In this document: in pieces, positions 27,199-35,292 of the stretch | Layout: every line of letters starts with the position of its first letter | Position numbering within the stretch: the first letter of the stretch is position 1 | Source of the DNA: Polaribacter sp. Z022 | GTDB lineage: Bacteria > Bacteroidota > Bacteroidia > Flavobacteriales > Flavobacteriaceae | NCBI RefSeq assembly: GCF_023555495.1 | Contig: NZ_JALCZO010000003.1 | Coordinates: 372,001-436,000 of the forward strand | Direction of reading: 5' to 3' | DNA length: 64,000 nucleotides | The notes under the pieces: generated by a model | The model's database searches: none | What the model was told of the DNA's origin: nothing | The model's input: the letters and a program-made list of their open reading frames with translations, nothing else | Program-made: the position numbers and the translations under genes

Positions 27199-28218
27199 TT
27201 AATGAGACCTTTCTACTGCGCTCAAGGTGACAGCTTGTCTTGGTTTATATTTAGCAGCAATATTAGCTATAACACTAATGTGAGCTGGTGATGTTCCACA
27301 ACATCCACCTATAATATTGATTAAGTTTTTCTTTAAATATTCTTCAATCTGTTCTCCCATTTCTTCAGGAGTTTCATCATACTCACCAAAAGCATTTGGT
27401 AAACCTGCATTTGGATGTGCAGATATAGCAAAATCTGTTTTATTTGCAATAGCTTCTAAATGAGGTTGTAATAAATTGGCTCCTAAAGCACAATTAAATC
27501 CAACAGATAAAAGAGGAATATGTGAAACAGAAATTAAAAATGCTTCAGCTGTTTGCCCTGATAATGTTCTACCAGAAGCATCTGTAATTGTACCACTTAA
27601 CATTGTTGGAATTTCAATATTTCTTTCTTGTTTAACTTCTTCAATTGCAAATAAGGCAGCTTTAGCATTTAAAGTATCAAATACTGTTTCTACTAGCAAT
27701 AAATCTACACCTCCATCAACTAACGCTTCTATTTGTTGCTTGTATGCTATTCTTAACTCATCAAAAGTAACAGCTCTATAACCAGGGTCGTTTACATCTG
27801 GAGACATACTTGCTGTTCTATTTGTTGGACCTATAGAACCTGCTACAAAACGTGGTTTATGTGGTTCTTTTGCAGTAAATTCATCTGCAACTTCTTTAGC
27901 AATTTTAGCAGATTGGTAATTTAGCTCGTACACTAAATCTTCCATTTGGTAATCTGCCATTGCAATTGTAGTACCAGAAAAAGTATTGGTTTCTACAATA
28001 TCTGCACCAGCTTCAAAGTATTTTCCATGAATGGTTTTAATAGCTTCTGGCTGTGTTATTGACAATAAATCGTTGTTACCTTGTAATGGTGTTGGATAGT
28101 CTTTAAAGCGTTCTCCTCTAAAATCTTCTTCTGTGAATTTATAAGCTTGTAGCATAGTACCCATAGCACCATCTAAGACTAAAATTCTTTCTTTTAAAGC
28201 TTTGTAAATATTTGACAT
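27199..28218 (-). CDS. metH: Methionine synthase, homocysteine-binding (zinc) part
   Basis: This 339-residue protein corresponds to the first MetH module, which binds homocysteine through zinc. The opening [11 protein letters not shown] and the zinc ligands (Cys in VGFNCALG and the pair in [10 protein letters not shown], near residue 310) are intact. It is the first gene of the methionine operon, directly behind a SAM-I riboswitch. The C-terminal nonapeptide VTLSAVERS is encoded by a copy of a dispersed intergenic repeat (27205-27232), so the end of this protein has probably been extended by the repeat. The function should not depend on it. Confidence 0.95.
   Translation of the reverse strand: MSNIYKALKERILVLDGAMGTMLQAYKFTEEDFRGERFKDYPTPLQGNNDLLSITQPEAIKTIHGKYFEAGADIVETNTFSGTTIAMADYQMEDLVYELNYQSAKIAKEVADEFTAKEPHKPRFVAGSIGPTNRTASMSPDVNDPGYRAVTFDELRIAYKQQIEALVDGGVDLLLVETVFDTLNAKAALFAIEEVKQERNIEIPTMLSGTITDASGRTLSGQTAEAFLISVSHIPLLSVGFNCALGANLLQPHLEAIANKTDFAISAHPNAGLPNAFGEYDETPEEMGEQIEEYLKKNLINIIGGCCGTSPAHISVIANIAAKYKPRQAVTLSAVERSH
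27205..27233. repeat. Dispersed repeat unit overlapping the end of the metH N-part gene
   Basis: The plus strand reads TTTCTACTGCGCTCAAGGTG followed by ACAG. A related unit, CAACTGCGCTCAAAGAGACA, lies at 45234-45253. In the minus-strand reading it encodes VTLSAVERS at the end of the homocysteine module of MetH. Confidence 0.55.
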
Positions 28219-28238
28219 TCCTGAAAATTAATTTTTTT

Positions 28239-28371
28239 GTTATCAGGAAAAAGGGTGAATAATCTTTCGGTTATCTCTCTGTTTTTCTTCCAGTAGAAAT
28301 TAGCACCTTCTTTATAAGTAAAGGGTTGCCAAGGTTTCCTTGGGTCTAATCCCTCAACCTTTCTTGATAAC
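28239..28371 (-). promoter_or_regulatory. SAM-I riboswitch (S box) upstream of metH
   Basis: On the minus strand the leader shows the S-box core: GTTATCAAGAAAGG (P1 and internal loop), GAGGGATTAGACCC, GAAACCTTGGCAACCC, AAGGTGCTAAATT and the closing TGATAAC that pairs with the 5' GTTATCA. The first gene starts 20 bases after P1. TTCCTGA, overlapping the 3' P1 strand by three bases, can pair with TCAGGAA, which holds the AGGA ribosome site and the first base of the start codon. Control is thus likely at translation. SAM excess should shut off methionine synthase. Confidence 0.93.
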
Positions 28372-28431
28372 AATATTAAATAATGAACTAGTTCGCTGCA
28401 AATTAACGAACTTTTTTTTTGTTTTTATAAT

Positions 28432-29319
28432 TTATTGGTAGATATCTGATGATAAATAACGGTCTCCTCTATCGCAAATAATAGCTACAACAACACCTTT
28501 ATCTATAGAATTGGCAACCTTTAAAGCAGTTGCAACTGCACCTCCACTGCTCATACCTGCAAAAATACCTTCTTCTTTAGATAATCTTATTGTCATTTCT
28601 CTTGCTTCTTCTTCACTTACTTCTAAAACTTGGTCAATTTTTTTTGGCTTAAAAATAGCAGGTAAATATTCTTCTGGCCATTTTCTTATTCCAGGTATCT
28701 TAGCACCATCTTTAGGTTGCGCTCCAATAATGGTAATGTCTTGGTTTTGTTCTTTTAAATAATCTGAAACTCCTGTTATAGTTCCAGTTGTACCCATGGC
28801 AGAAACAAAATGAGTTACTTGTCCTTCTGTATCTTTCCAAATTTCTGGACCAGTAGTATTATAATGTGCTTTTGGGTTGTCGAAATTATCAAACTGATTT
28901 AAACGAAAATATCCTTTTTTATATTTTAATTTTAATGCATGATCAATAGCTCCTTCCATACCATTTTCTGCAGGTGTTAAAATAACTTCTGCACCATAAG
29001 CACGCATTGTTTTTACTCTTTCTATGGTAGAGTTTTCTGGCATTGTAATTACCATATTTACACCTAAAACTTTTGCCATAAGTGCTAAAGCAATACCTGT
29101 GTTTCCACTTGTTGCTTCTACTAAAGTATCTCCTTTTCTTATATTTTTTCTTTTAATTGCTTCAGAAATCATATAATAGGCTGCTCTATCTTTAACACTT
29201 CCTCCAGGATTGTTCCCTTCTAGTTTTAATAATAAAGTTACACCCTCTTTATTGAAAATATTTTTTGCTTCAACAAGTGGTGTATTTCCTACAAAATCAA
29301 TGATACTTTTAGTTTTCAT
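28432..29319 (-). CDS. cysM: Cysteine synthase (O-acetylserine sulfhydrylase), CysM type
   Basis: The 295-residue PLP enzyme joins O-acetylserine and sulfide to make cysteine. The PLP lysine is in GGSVKDRAAYYM near residue 40, with the EATSGNTGIALA asparagine loop near residue 70 and the phosphate loop (MGTTGTITG). These short-form residues fit CysM rather than CysK. It follows cysE by 7 bases, so the acetyl donor enzyme and the sulfhydrylase are co-expressed, with the ferredoxin gene upstream. The next gene region downstream is the SAM-I riboswitch of metH. Confidence 0.93.
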   Translation of the reverse strand: MKTKSIIDFVGNTPLVEAKNIFNKEGVTLLLKLEGNNPGGSVKDRAAYYMISEAIKRKNIRKGDTLVEATSGNTGIALALMAKVLGVNMVITMPENSTIERVKTMRAYGAEVILTPAENGMEGAIDHALKLKYKKGYFRLNQFDNFDNPKAHYNTTGPEIWKDTEGQVTHFVSAMGTTGTITGVSDYLKEQNQDITIIGAQPKDGAKIPGIRKWPEEYLPAIFKPKKIDQVLEVSEEEAREMTIRLSKEEGIFAGMSSGGAVATALKVANSIDKGVVVAIICDRGDRYLSSDIYQ

Positions 29320-29326
29320 ATATTTT

Positions 29327-30085
29327 TTAATTTCTTTTTTGAAAAATATTATTTTCTGATTGTACTGTAACTACAGAGTTTTTAGGAATAGATTCTGTTA
29401 TACAAACATTGGCTCCAATAACTGATTTTTCTCCTATTACTACATCTCCTCCTAAAATAGTTGCATTTGCATAAATAACAACCCCTTTTTCTATGGTTGG
29501 ATGTCTTTTTGTTGATGCTAAACTCTTTTTAACTTGAATTCCTCCTAAAGTAACTCCTTGAAAAATTTGAACATCACTTTTAATAACTGTAGTTTCTCCA
29601 ATTACAATACCAGTTGCATGATCTATAAAAAATGAATCTCCTATTTCTGCTCCTGGATGAATATCTGTACCTGTTACACCATGAGCAAATTCACTCATCA
29701 TTCTTGGTAATACAGGTATTTCTTGTTTTAACAATTGATGACTTAAACGATGAACAGCAATAGCATAAAAACCTGGATATGCTAAATATATTTCTTCTAA
29801 ACTTTTAGCTGCAGGATCATTTTTTTCTGCTGCCAAAGCATCTAAATCTAATCTTTGTCTTATATAAAGATGAGAGCTTTCGAACTCACTCCATAATTCT
29901 TCTCCATTCTTAATTGATAATCTATCAAGAATTTTTAAAAAATCGAGTTTTGTTTTTGCCCCACTTTGTTTTAAATGGGTTTCATCAAACAAATTATTTA
30001 TTAATTGTCTAGTAAAACTACTTACTGCATCTCTTAAACACATGCTATAGTTTTTTAACGTTACAATTTGTTCAACTTCTTTCAT
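29327..30085 (-). CDS. cysE: Serine O-acetyltransferase
   Basis: The 252-residue enzyme makes O-acetylserine. A helical N-terminal half leads to the left-handed beta-helix of hexapeptide repeats, including GTDIHPGAEIGDSFFIDHATGIVIGE, where the catalytic His sits, and later GVVIYANATILGGDVVIGEKSVIGANV. It starts two bases before the stop of the ferredoxin gene and is followed by cysM. The family, length and context are all consistent. Feedback by cysteine is usual for CysE, but nothing in the sequence proves it here. Confidence 0.93.
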   Translation of the reverse strand: MKEVEQIVTLKNYSMCLRDAVSSFTRQLINNLFDETHLKQSGAKTKLDFLKILDRLSIKNGEELWSEFESSHLYIRQRLDLDALAAEKNDPAAKSLEEIYLAYPGFYAIAVHRLSHQLLKQEIPVLPRMMSEFAHGVTGTDIHPGAEIGDSFFIDHATGIVIGETTVIKSDVQIFQGVTLGGIQVKKSLASTKRHPTIEKGVVIYANATILGGDVVIGEKSVIGANVCITESIPKNSVVTVQSENNIFQKRN

Positions 30086-30086
30086 T

Positions 30087-30416
30087 TTATACTTCTGGTG
30101 CTAATTCTACTTCTAACCCATCCATTTCAGGTGTCATTTGAATTTGACAACCTAATCTACTATTATCTTCTACATTAAATGCTTCTGCTAACATAGCATC
30201 TTCATCATCTGACATTTCTGGTAATTCGTGTTCTGATTTAACGTAACATTGACAAGAAGCACACATAGCCATTCCACCACAAATACCAATGGTTCCTTCT
30301 TCTGCTAATTCGTAAGAACGAACAACTTCCATCAAATTCATTGCCATGTCTGTTGGTGCTACCACTTCATGTGTTTCACCATTTCTGTCTGTTATTTTAA
30401 TATTGATGTCTTGCAT
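30087..30416 (-). CDS. [2Fe-2S] ferredoxin
   Basis: The 109-residue ferredoxin has the plant/adrenodoxin-type cluster ligands: CGGMAMCASCQC (the CxxxxxCxxC part) near residue 45 and a fourth Cys in RLGCQIQM near residue 90. It heads a unit with cysE and cysM and lies next to a ferredoxin-NADP reductase-like gene. This suggests that it carries electrons from the flavoprotein to sulfite reductase, which lacks its own flavin module here. A -7 box is present at 30447-30454. Confidence 0.92.
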   Translation of the reverse strand: MQDINIKITDRNGETHEVVAPTDMAMNLMEVVRSYELAEEGTIGICGGMAMCASCQCYVKSEHELPEMSDDEDAMLAEAFNVEDNSRLGCQIQMTPEMDGLEVELAPEV

Positions 30417-30446
30417 CTATCTATTTTTCTTTATTTATACTGTCTG

Positions 30447-30454
30447 CAAATTTA
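30447..30454 (-). promoter_or_regulatory. -7 promoter box of the ferredoxin-cysE-cysM unit
   Basis: The minus strand reads TAAATTTG, full consensus, 30 bases upstream of the ferredoxin start. This would separate it from the upstream sulfate-assimilation unit. No good -33 element was found. Confidence 0.5.
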
Positions 30455-30537
30455 TACAAACCTAACAAATTTACACTTAGATTGTTCTTAAATAAACAAG
30501 AAAGCCTTTAAGGTTTAAATTCGCAATTGATTGCAAT

Positions 30538-30638
30538 AGCTATTAGTTTCAGACAAGTTTAGCCCAGATTGAAGCATTTGTTTGAGCTCTTTTTGCTTTT
30601 TGGAGCAAAAAAACGAGTGCTGAAAGCTGGAAATAGCT
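30538..30638. repeat. Structured intergenic element with nested inverted repeats
   Basis: The 5' arm AGCTATTAGTTTCAG (30538-30552) pairs imperfectly with the 3' arm CTGAAAGCTGGAAATAGCT (30620-30638). Inside lies a second hairpin (TTTTTGC at 30590-30596, GCAAAAA at 30605-30611). The layout looks like a non-coding mobile or structural element. I see no open frame in it. It may also terminate the flavoprotein transcript. Confidence 0.55.
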
Positions 30639-30648
30639 TCTTAAAAAA

Positions 30649-31704
30649 CTACTGAATTGCCTTTACTACTGCTTTTGGTGCTTCTTTTTTAGTTCCATCA
30701 AAGCCTTCTACACCTCCAACAGTTGTATATTTCATTACATATTTCTTGTCTGGAAAGATTCTTTTATAGGCACTTTGACACATTAAAGTAGCTTCGTGGA
30801 AACCACAAAGAATTAACTTTAATTTTCCTGGATATGTATTTACATCTCCAATTGCATAAATTCCTGGAACATTTGTTTGATAATCTAAAGCGTTGTTTAC
30901 TTTAATGGCATTTTTTTCTATTTCTAATCCCCAATTTGCAATTGGACCTAATTTAGGTGATAAACCAAATAAAGGAATAAAGTGATCTGTATCTATTATA
31001 AAAGCGTCTTCGCCTTTTTTCTCTACAGCAACACCAGTAACTTTATCTGTACCTATTATACCTTTTACTTCTGCAGGAGTTATGATATTAATTTTCCCTA
31101 AATTCTTTAATTCTTGTGCTTTTTCTACAGAATCTAAAGCTCCTCTAAACTCATTTCTTCTATGAATTAAAGTTACTTCTGAAGCTACATCTGATAAGAA
31201 AATTGCCCAATCTAAAGCAGAGTCTCCTCCTCCAGAAATTACTACTTTTTTATCTCTGTATAATTCTGGTTCTTTAATTATATACTCTACACCTTTATCT
31301 TCAAAATCTGCAATATTTGGAATTAATGGTTTTCTTGGTTCAAAAGACCCTAAACCACCAGCAATTGCAACAACTTTAGCATGATGCTTTGTTCCTTTAT
31401 TTGTTGTTACAATAAACGTACCATCACCTTGCTTGTCTATAGTATCTGCTCTTTCTCCTAAAGTAAAACCTGGTTCAAATTGTTTTATTTGTTCCATTAA
31501 TTTATGCGTTAAATCTCCTGCTAAAATTTCTGGATATGCAGGAATATCATAAATTGGTTTCTTTGGATAAATTTCTGAACATTGTCCACCAGGTTGTGGC
31601 AATGCATCAATTAAATGGCATTTTAATTTTAATAAACCAGCTTCAAAAACTGTGAATAAACCTGTTGGTCCTGCTCCAATAATTAGTATATCTGTTGTAA
31701 TCAT
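30649..31704 (-). CDS. NAD(P)/FAD-dependent oxidoreductase, ferredoxin-NADP reductase (TrxR-like)
   Basis: The 351-residue flavoprotein has the FAD-binding IIGAGPTGLFTVFEAG at the start, PQPGGQCSEIYP, and the NAD(P)-binding VVISGGGDSALDWAI near residue 155. It ends with the FAD-site motif YAIGDVNTYPGK. There is no active-site CxxC, so it belongs to the thioredoxin-reductase-like ferredoxin-NADP reductases and not to thioredoxin reductase. Its place between the siroheme genes and the ferredoxin gene suggests that it feeds electrons from NADPH to ferredoxin and then to sulfite reductase. The 82 bases upstream contain a dispersed hairpin repeat, so its connection to the upstream operon is uncertain. 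Confidence 0.9.
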   Translation of the reverse strand: MITTDILIIGAGPTGLFTVFEAGLLKLKCHLIDALPQPGGQCSEIYPKKPIYDIPAYPEILAGDLTHKLMEQIKQFEPGFTLGERADTIDKQGDGTFIVTTNKGTKHHAKVVAIAGGLGSFEPRKPLIPNIADFEDKGVEYIIKEPELYRDKKVVISGGGDSALDWAIFLSDVASEVTLIHRRNEFRGALDSVEKAQELKNLGKINIITPAEVKGIIGTDKVTGVAVEKKGEDAFIIDTDHFIPLFGLSPKLGPIANWGLEIEKNAIKVNNALDYQTNVPGIYAIGDVNTYPGKLKLILCGFHEATLMCQSAYKRIFPDKKYVMKYTTVGGVEGFDGTKKEAPKAVVKAIQ

Positions 31705-31731
31705 TTTATTTAAAATTTGTCAATTTGAGAT

Positions 31732-31777
31732 TTCTCGATACATTTTTTTCATTCTTCAAAAAACACTCGAAATGACA
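31732..31777. repeat. Dispersed intergenic hairpin repeat (copy 2)
   Basis: The sequence starts TTCTCGATACA, has TTCATTCTTCA in the middle and ends ACTCGAAATGACA, matching copy 1 at 24189-24236. The inner arms differ between the copies, while the pairing is kept. Confidence 0.6.
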
Positions 31778-31786
31778 GTTATACTT

Positions 31787-32368
31787 CTATTTTTTATTTT
31801 CTACTAAACTTTTTGTAAACTCGTTTAGTTTTTCAACTTTGTCCTCAAAATCTCCTTTAAGGGTTTCTCTATATTTATTTAAATTCTTTACTAAATCGTC
31901 TATATTATTCGGAATTACTTCTTCGAAAAATTGACGTAATCTTTTGGCAGTTGTTGGTGATTTACCGTTTGTAGAAATGGCTATTTTTACATTTCCTTTG
32001 GTAACAATACCTCCCATATAAAAATCGCAATATGGTGGATTATCAGCAACATTTACCAATACATTTCTTTCTTTACAATCTTTGTAAACTTGTATATTTA
32101 CTTCAACATTGTCTGTTGTTGCAATTACAATATCTTTATTTTTTAAATGAATATTTTTATATTCATCATGAACTAATTGAACATTAAAACCTTTTACTTT
32201 TTCTAAAGTTTCGTCTCTAAAAAAAGGAGCAACCATTGTTACTTTAGAATTAGGACTGGATTTTAATAAAAAAGATAATTTTTCTAGCGCAACAAATCCT
32301 CCTCCAACAATTAGTATTTCTAATTGTTTAGTTTTTAAAAAAATAGGATATAATTCGTTTTGCTCCAT
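31787..32368 (-). CDS. Siroheme synthase N-terminal module: precorrin-2 dehydrogenase / ferrochelatase
   Basis: This 193-residue protein resembles the Met8p/CysG-A part. The NAD-binding LIVGGGFVALEKL near residue 18 and the characteristic TTDNVEVNIQVYKDCKERNVLVNVADNP (visible as VNVADNPPYCDF) are present, then AISTNGKSP, as in precorrin-2 dehydrogenases with the ferrochelatase site. It oxidises precorrin-2 and inserts iron to give siroheme, the cofactor of the adjacent sulfite reductase. It starts directly at the end of cobA with no gap. Confidence 0.9.
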   Translation of the reverse strand: MEQNELYPIFLKTKQLEILIVGGGFVALEKLSFLLKSSPNSKVTMVAPFFRDETLEKVKGFNVQLVHDEYKNIHLKNKDIVIATTDNVEVNIQVYKDCKERNVLVNVADNPPYCDFYMGGIVTKGNVKIAISTNGKSPTTAKRLRQFFEEVIPNNIDDLVKNLNKYRETLKGDFEDKVEKLNEFTKSLVENKK

Positions 32369-33142
32369 TTATTTATCTTTTAATCTATTTGCAAATTGAT
32401 TTTGTATATCTAGAATTGCTTGACGATGTTTTACAACTTCACCTAAAACAATAATTGCAGGGTTTTTTAAATCTTTTTCTGCAACAATACTCTCTATAGT
32501 ATCAACAGTTCCAATACCAACTTTTTCTCTTGGTGTTGTTCCTCTTTGAATAATTGCAACTGGCAAATTATTTTTTCCTTCTGCTTGAAATAATTTTACA
32601 ATTTGTGGCAACTTACTCATACCCATTAAAACAACCACAGTTGCATTAGATTTTGCAGCCAATTCAATATCATTAGATATTTTATGCTCTTTTGTTGTAC
32701 CTGTAATTACCCAAAAACTTTCTGCACTACCACGTTTTGTTAATGGAATATTTTGATAAGCTGCAACAGCTAATGATGATGAAATACCAGGAACAACTGC
32801 TGTTTCTAATCCGTTATTTGCTGCAAACTCCATTTCTTCTGCACCTCTACCAAAAATAAAAGGATCTCCACCTTTTAAACGAACTACATGTCCTTTAGAT
32901 TTTGCTCTTTCTACAATTAACTCGTTTATTTGCTCTTGTTGATATTTATAACAACCTCTTCGTTTTCCTACAAAAATTTGTTCGGCATCTGGGTTTATAT
33001 AATCTAACAATTCTTCATTTACCAAAGCATCAAACAAAACCACATCTGCAGCTCTTAAAACCTTAATGGCTTTTACCGTGATTAAATCTACATCTCCAGG
33101 TCCAGCTCCAACAACTGTTAACTTTGGTGTTTTTAAACTCAT
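32369..33142 (-). CDS. cobA: Uroporphyrinogen-III C-methyltransferase
   Basis: The 257-residue SAM-dependent enzyme makes precorrin-2. Typical motifs are VVGAGPGDVDLITVKA at the start, the RLKGGDPFIFGRGAEEM stretch near residue 90, the VVPGISSSLAVAAY loop and the LTKRGSAESFWVITG region. It forms a gene pair with the dehydrogenase/chelatase so that uroporphyrinogen III goes all the way to siroheme. In other bacteria these activities are joined in CysG; here they are separate. It follows the sulfite reductase gene by 10 bases. Confidence 0.94.
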   Translation of the reverse strand: MSLKTPKLTVVGAGPGDVDLITVKAIKVLRAADVVLFDALVNEELLDYINPDAEQIFVGKRRGCYKYQQEQINELIVERAKSKGHVVRLKGGDPFIFGRGAEEMEFAANNGLETAVVPGISSSLAVAAYQNIPLTKRGSAESFWVITGTTKEHKISNDIELAAKSNATVVVLMGMSKLPQIVKLFQAEGKNNLPVAIIQRGTTPREKVGIGTVDTIESIVAEKDLKNPAIIVLGEVVKHRQAILDIQNQFANRLKDK

Positions 33143-33152
33143 TTTTTATTGT

Positions 33153-35246
33153 TTAATTAGCAATTGCAGTTTCTGCTTCTCTGTATGCTCTTACTTTTTG
33201 TAAAAACTCGTTAGCATCATTTATATATTTTTCTGCAAATTCTTTCGTTGGTGCAAACTTATTAATTTGATAAATTAAATCAGTAAAAGAAGTTGATAAT
33301 TCTATTTTTCCTGTAGCAACAAATAATTCATCGAATTGAGAAATAATACCAGCATGTGTATTTGTTTTCTTGTTTTCTGCTAATAATGATGCTTTTGCTG
33401 AATTAACAATAGATTGATATGTATAATAAATAGAACCTGAATAAACTCCATTATTAAAAGCTTCTTTAGCATTATCTATCTTTTCTTCACTTTCAAAAAA
33501 CAACGTAGCAATTAAATCTATAACTACACCAGCACATTCTCCAATACCAATTTCTTTAACGTATTTTTCTGTTTCTCCCCAATCAATAAAATCTTCTTGA
33601 GTTAAATTAGATACATCTTGTAAATCGTTTAAGAAATCATAAAAGTATTTTTCTCCTTTTTCTTTGTAATACTCTACAAATTGTTTTCCGTTTGAATTTG
33701 CTTCAAAATCATTTAATATTCTACGTAAAGCTTCAGGACCTCTTTTACTTGGTACTTTTACAACTTTGTCTGCAAATACCCCATTTCCATCTCCTAAATT
33801 TCCACCACCTAATAAAACTTGTAAAGCAGGTGCAACTAATTTGTCTGGAGTTCTAACAGTCATTCCTTGAAAACCAATATTTGCCATATTATGTTGCCCA
33901 CAAGCATTCATACATCCACTAATCTTAATAATAAGATCTTCGTTTTTTAAATATTGAGGATATTCTGCTGCTATTACTTTTTCTAATTCTACAGAAATAC
34001 CTGTACTACTTGCAATACCTAAATTACAAGTATCTGTACCAGGACAAGCTGTAATATCTACTGCTTTATTGTAACCTGCTTCTACAAAACCAAGTTTTTC
34101 TAATTCTTGATAAAATAATGGAACTAAGTCTTCTTTTACAAAAGGAATTACAATATTCTGACGTAATGTTAATCTAATTTCACCAGCAGCATAAGTATCT
34201 ACTAAATCTGCTAACAATCTTGCTTTGTCAGTATAAAAATCTCCTAATAAAACTTTAATACCAATAGCAACATAACCTTCTTGTTTTTGAGGAATAATAT
34301 TAGTTGATTTCCATAAATCAAATGCTTGTTGATCTTTAATTTCAACTTTCGGTGCTTCAACAGAAACTGGAGTTGATGGTACATATGCATCTGCATCAAT
34401 TGCAACAGTTTTTAATTCTATTGCTTTTTGCTCTTGCTCTATTAAATCTCTAAAAGCCTCTAAACCGATATCTTTTAATAAAAATTTCATTCTAGCTTTG
34501 GCTCTACTTTTACGCTCACCATATCTATCAAAAATTCTTAAAACACCTTCCATTACTGGAATTATTTTGTCTGAAGGTAAAAACTCATATAAAGTTTCTG
34601 CATGTCTTGGTTGAGATCCTAACCCTCCTGCAACCATTACTTTAAAACCTCTAACACCATCTTGTATTTTAGCAATATATCCTAAATCGTGTAAATAAGA
34701 CAAACCTGTATCTTCATCTGTAGATGAAAAAGAAACTTTGAATTTACGTCCCATTTCTTGACAAATTGGGTTACGTAAAAAGAACTTATACAATGCATCT
34801 GCATAAGGAGAAACATCAAAAGGTTCGTTTACATCTATACCTGCAGTTTCTGATGCAGTAACGTTTCTTACCACATTACCACAAGCTTCTCTTAAAGTTA
34901 CATCATCTCTTTCTAATTCTGCCCATAACTCTGGAGTTCTATTTAAATCGACATAATGAATTTGAATATCTTGACGTGTTGTAATGTGTAATCTTCCTCT
35001 AGAATATTCATCAGAAACTTCAGAAATTCTACGTAATTGATTACTCATTACTTTACCATAAGGAAGTTTTATACGAATCATTTGTACACCTTCTTGACGT
35101 TGACCGTAAACTCCTCTAGCTAAACGTAAGCTTCTAAATTTTTCTTCATCTATTTGTAGATTATTGAATGCTGCAATTTTATCTGCTAATTCAATAATGT
35201 CTTTTTCTACAACAGGATTTTCTATTTCTGTTCTAAAACTCTGCAT
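33153..35246 (-). CDS. Sulfite (nitrite/sulfite) reductase, siroheme type, with C-terminal HEPN-like domain
   Basis: The 697-residue enzyme reduces sulfite to sulfide with siroheme and a [4Fe-4S] cluster. Ligands are in ACPGTDTCNLG and SGCMNACGQH (two Cys pairs near residues 400-445). Two ferredoxin-like half-domains precede them. After about residue 550 a helical tail follows (NAKEAFNNGVYSGSIYYTYQSIVNSAKASLL..., ending in TNTHAGI), which looks like a HEPN domain and has no counterpart in E. coli CysI. There is no flavin module, so electrons must come from the nearby ferredoxin and reductase. The genes on both sides belong to sulfate reduction, so sulfite is the likely substrate, although nitrite cannot be excluded from sequence alone. 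Confidence 0.92.
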   Translation of the reverse strand: MQSFRTEIENPVVEKDIIELADKIAAFNNLQIDEEKFRSLRLARGVYGQRQEGVQMIRIKLPYGKVMSNQLRRISEVSDEYSRGRLHITTRQDIQIHYVDLNRTPELWAELERDDVTLREACGNVVRNVTASETAGIDVNEPFDVSPYADALYKFFLRNPICQEMGRKFKVSFSSTDEDTGLSYLHDLGYIAKIQDGVRGFKVMVAGGLGSQPRHAETLYEFLPSDKIIPVMEGVLRIFDRYGERKSRAKARMKFLLKDIGLEAFRDLIEQEQKAIELKTVAIDADAYVPSTPVSVEAPKVEIKDQQAFDLWKSTNIIPQKQEGYVAIGIKVLLGDFYTDKARLLADLVDTYAAGEIRLTLRQNIVIPFVKEDLVPLFYQELEKLGFVEAGYNKAVDITACPGTDTCNLGIASSTGISVELEKVIAAEYPQYLKNEDLIIKISGCMNACGQHNMANIGFQGMTVRTPDKLVAPALQVLLGGGNLGDGNGVFADKVVKVPSKRGPEALRRILNDFEANSNGKQFVEYYKEKGEKYFYDFLNDLQDVSNLTQEDFIDWGETEKYVKEIGIGECAGVVIDLIATLFFESEEKIDNAKEAFNNGVYSGSIYYTYQSIVNSAKASLLAENKKTNTHAGIISQFDELFVATGKIELSTSFTDLIYQINKFAPTKEFAEKYINDANEFLQKVRAYREAETAIAN

Positions 35247-35292
35247 GGTATTATATTGGTTGTGGTGGTTGTGTTGTTGGTTGAGAATTGGT

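Noticed and set aside
24508..28218. A frameshift or broken metH gene
   Set aside because: Both proteins begin and end at domain borders with all key residues, have separate starts, and two-gene MetH is normal in Bacteroidota.
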